From positions 124,001 through 188,000 of the forward strand of contig DFOS01000026.1 of the NCBI GenBank assembly GCA_002376845.1: a DNA stretch of 64,000 nucleotides. The letters run 5' to 3'. This document shows positions 62,305 to 64,000 of the stretch, one piece after another. A program made the translations under genes and the position numbers. A model generated the notes under the pieces. It ran no database searches. It saw nothing but the letters and a program-made list of their open reading frames with translations, and was not told the DNA's origin. Numbering within the stretch: position 1 is the first letter of the stretch; each line of letters opens with the position of its first letter. The stretch comes from Bdellovibrionaceae bacterium UBA3535. GTDB lineage: Bacteria; Bdellovibrionota; Bdellovibrionia; Bdellovibrionales; UBA840.

Positions 62305-62547
62305 TCACGGGCTCGTCTTAAAGCGACGAATTCCATCAAGTATGAACATACGCATCACCACCTGGTAGGGAATCTCCAGCTTTGCAGCTATCTTTTTAAG
62401 ATCTTTAATGGTGGATTCATCCAGCGCCACACTAGTGGGCTTTCGCTGTCCCTTTTGACGTTTTTTCATCGCCTCTAGTATTTTGCTATCGTCAAACACG
62501 CTATCGTCTTCATAGGCTTTCTGCGATTTTGCGTAGGATTTTGCCAT
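62305..62547 (-). CDS. brnA: BrnA-like (CopG/ribbon-helix-helix) antitoxin
   Basis: 80 residues. The N-terminal acidic/basic part (DSVFDDSKILEAMKKRQKGQ) would wrap the toxin. The C-terminal part, RKPTSVALDESTIKDLKKIA and IPYQVVMRMFILDGIRR, is the BrnA-type DNA-binding end. AGAGGTGG precedes the ATG at 62547. Immediately upstream on the same strand lie remains of its brnT partner. It may still regulate its own promoter or neighbouring pyrB, 57 bases downstream. Confidence 0.82.
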   Translation of the reverse strand: MAKSYAKSQKAYEDDSVFDDSKILEAMKKRQKGQRKPTSVALDESTIKDLKKIAAKLEIPYQVVMRMFILDGIRRFKTSP

Positions 62548-62715
62548 ATAACCACCTCTCTTTCTTTCCTGCAATGCGCGCACTTATGGGCCGTATTCTT
62601 TCACCTCGGAAAGTGAACACGACATGCAATAAACGGCCCTCCTTTGAGGGGCCTAGTATACCATACTTTTATATAGTGTTTAGGCACTACAATCATTTAA
62701 AGAAACGCAATGATT
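62510..62715 (-). pseudogene. brnT: Degraded brnT toxin gene
   Basis: The minus strand from 62668 to a TGA at 62510 reads 52 residues containing KEGRLLHVVFTFRGERIRP and ISARIAGKKERWLYG, the C-terminal half of BrnT. A TAA stands directly upstream and no start codon is suitable. In another frame at 62683-62715, NHCVSLNDCSA resembles the N-terminal KHGVSFEDA segment of BrnT, bounded by stops. The central part, including the usual DP...D-DH...ER region, is missing. The reading thus shows a frameshift plus an internal deletion. The normal stop before brnA is also lost, so the frame runs into brnA. Confidence 0.75.
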
Positions 62716-62864
62716 TTAATGGAATTCGGAGAAAAATAGAAACCGTTCTTTATCTACGACGCATTCGGAATATGGATAGACGGATTCGAAATACCGAAGC
62801 AATAAATAGTCCAAGCCGAAGAAAATTCGTTACAGCTCCAGAGAAATCCATTAGCCTTGAAAAT

Positions 62865-63614
62865 ATGAAATATATATTTGTTTTAATACTTTTATTCGTA
62901 TCTCAGATAGCTCACTCGCAAGTGATTTTGGAAAACCTTCGTCAAAAGCAGGAGAAAAAAGAAGCCTCCCGCTGGACGCTAGCAGGTTGGCTCGCACAAA
63001 AAGAGCGAATACAAATGATGGATTACTGGCTGGCAATGAATACCAAGGATGATCCCTTTGAATTTTCCATCGGAGCTGATAGTGGCGATTTAGATCAAAG
63101 CCGTAGTCAGGGCACTAGTACAAGCGAAAGCTCAGAGGACAGCTTGCAATACAATTTTACGGCCTATGCTTCCATCATTGGAATCGAAGGTCGCTGGATC
63201 GATAATGAGGAGGCTTACGAGGGCTCCGATATATCTCTGCACCTTCGCCTATTAGGGGCAAGCCAGCAAAACACCAACATCAATTTAGAGGTGGGACAAT
63301 ACGTTCGCACCCTTGATATTTTTACTTTTCAAGACGAAGAATTTAAAACCACTTTTTATGGCGGCAGCCTGACTTTGTACTTGATCAAATACTTTGGAAT
63401 CAAAGGACGCTATTATCAAATCCAAGAAGATACGTCTGACAACCAGGTAGAGATATCTGGCAGCCGCACAGAATTTGAGGCGTTTATCGATTACAGTTTT
63501 GTTCGCGTTTATGGCCAGCTCTACCAAGAAGAGATGGATTTTAGCTTAACGGGGAATAATCCTATTGCCTTGGAAGTAGATGGTGTGAATGCGGGGCTAA
63601 AGATATTTTTCTAA
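62865..63614 (+). CDS. Putative outer-membrane protein
   Basis: 249 residues with signal peptide MKYIFVLILLFVSQIAHS. A helical segment (ENLRQKQEKKEASRWTLAGW) is followed by a Ser-rich acidic linker and repeated amphipathic strands (YASIIGIEGRW, GGSLTLYLIKYFGIKGRYYQ), ending in KIFF, an aromatic terminus typical of outer-membrane barrels. The frame is open back to 62529, but that part overlaps brnA and the brnT remnant and lacks protein-like sequence, so I start at 62865. Function unknown. Confidence 0.7.
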   Translation: MKYIFVLILLFVSQIAHSQVILENLRQKQEKKEASRWTLAGWLAQKERIQMMDYWLAMNTKDDPFEFSIGADSGDLDQSRSQGTSTSESSEDSLQYNFTAYASIIGIEGRWIDNEEAYEGSDISLHLRLLGASQQNTNINLEVGQYVRTLDIFTFQDEEFKTTFYGGSLTLYLIKYFGIKGRYYQIQEDTSDNQVEISGSRTEFEAFIDYSFVRVYGQLYQEEMDFSLTGNNPIALEVDGVNAGLKIFF

Positions 63615-63645
63615 TAACTAATTTAGCTTCAAGAAAAATAAAATC

Positions 63646-64000
63646 TTAAAACAAGACCTCGCCACTCCCCTGTTTCAAGCGCCCTATTTCCCAATGCTTA
63701 AAGCCTGAAGAGCTAAGACTCTTATTTACCTGCTTGCGCTTTTCTTCCGCTACGATCAAGCATAGGCCCATGCCCATATTAAATGTCTTATAGGCCTCCT
63801 CATGCGGCAAATCCAAGCGCGGCAGTATCTTCGCAAAGATAGGAGCAATTTCGTTCAGTGGTGGCAGATTCGTGAGCTCATAATCAAATTCTTTTGAGAG
63901 CCGAGCCAGGTTGTAGAGCCCGCCGCCAGTGATATGGGCGCAAGCTTTTACTTCCGGCTGCAGCTTTGCCATCAAATCCACATATAAATGTGTCGGCGTC
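63646..64000 (-). CDS. purM: Phosphoribosylformylglycinamidine cyclo-ligase, C-terminal part
   Basis: The last 117 residues or so of AIR synthetase, cut by the right edge. THLYVDLMAKL, followed by ACAHITGGGLYNLARLSK, is the PurM C-terminal domain signature, and NMGMGLCLIV is the conserved strand before the end. The enzyme closes the imidazole ring in purine synthesis. Neighbouring pur genes, if any, lie outside. It converges with the outer-membrane protein gene across 31 bases with no terminator seen. Confidence 0.93.
   Translation of the reverse strand, partial: TPTHLYVDLMAKLQPEVKACAHITGGGLYNLARLSKEFDYELTNLPPLNEIAPIFAKILPRLDLPHEEAYKTFNMGMGLCLIVAEEKRKQVNKSLSSSGFKHWEIGRLKQGSGEVLF

Noticed and set aside
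62635..62653. GGCCCTC/GAGGGGCC hairpin as a terminator
   Set aside because: No T run on either side and it lies inside the brnT remnant's coding sequence.
62529..62864. N-terminal extension of the outer-membrane protein reading frame
   Set aside because: It runs through the antisense of brnA and the brnT remnant, is Arg-rich without protein-like pattern, and a signal peptide begins at 62865.
1..64000. Prophage, insertion sequence or defence island
   Set aside because: No transposase, integrase, phage structural, restriction-modification or Cas-like protein was recognised on either strand.

Overview
This window is chromosomal DNA from a Gram-negative bacterium. The evidence is the many signal peptides and lipoboxes, porin-like proteins ending in aromatic residues, DsbD, SppA, an L,D-transpeptidase and FliL. 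Housekeeping genes dominate and are packed with overlaps of 1-20 bases on both strands. The mix (S1 protein of about 611 residues, Csd6/Pgp2-type L,D-transpeptidase, AgmX-type TonB-like C-terminus, several secreted proteases, an isolated fliL) suggests a Bdellovibrionota/deltaproteobacterial lineage. That placement is inference; there is no rRNA in the window. No tRNA, rRNA, insertion sequence, prophage or CRISPR array was seen.

Layout. 1-8400: secreted and membrane proteases (subtilase, CPBP, M48), a glycosyltransferase/aldo-keto reductase pair, a nucleoside-phosphorylase-like/photolyase-like radical SAM pair, and an unknown protein with an HELLH motif. 8429-11272: proBA and a NYN-domain protein. 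11301-17221: small secreted proteins, an OMP-rsmB-selO operon, nrdR-nusB. 17231-24788: prolyl oligopeptidase, ppsR with a coupled partner, a LysR regulator, several lineage-specific exported proteins. 24906-30168: fliL, L,D-transpeptidase, rhomboid, methylmalonyl-CoA epimerase, HIT, sppA, a lipoprotein. 30378-36810: rpsA, cmk, hisC, ilvA, a zinc-ribbon protein and a pseudo-receiver-GAF protein, all on the minus strand. 36906-39249: tmk-holB-tatD. 39242-42283: esterase, small secreted protein, M28 peptidase. 42447-48998: gap-pgk-tpiA-secG followed by a FecR/AgmX-like protein, two membrane proteins and a PhoD-like phosphatase. 49106-55433: a looser region with long gaps holding an apparently exported circularly permuted ATP-grasp protein, dsbD with a thioredoxin-like partner, and an exported papain-like protein behind a structured non-coding stretch. 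55812-62247: pyrB-carA-carB-pyrF-pyrE. 62305-64000: a brnA-like antitoxin beside a wrecked brnT toxin, an outer-membrane protein and the end of purM.

How the genes work together. Carbamoyl phosphate made by CarAB feeds PyrB, and PyrE and PyrF complete UMP; Cmk and Tmk then serve nucleotide pools. Gap, Pgk and Tpi form the triose section of glycolysis, and PpsR probably sets flux between pyruvate and PEP. ProB and ProA make the proline precursor. DsbD delivers reducing power across the inner membrane, probably to the exported thioredoxin-fold protein directly after it.

The observations most worth following are: the brnT wreck with its surviving antitoxin; the coupled nucleosidase-like and SPL-like genes, in which the radical SAM protein lacks the H-donor cysteine of true spore photoproduct lyase; the response regulator whose phospho-acceptor Asp is Asn; the exported ATP-grasp protein; and the papain-like protein with a coiled-coil insert, a Gln where the catalytic Asn should be, and a structured upstream region.
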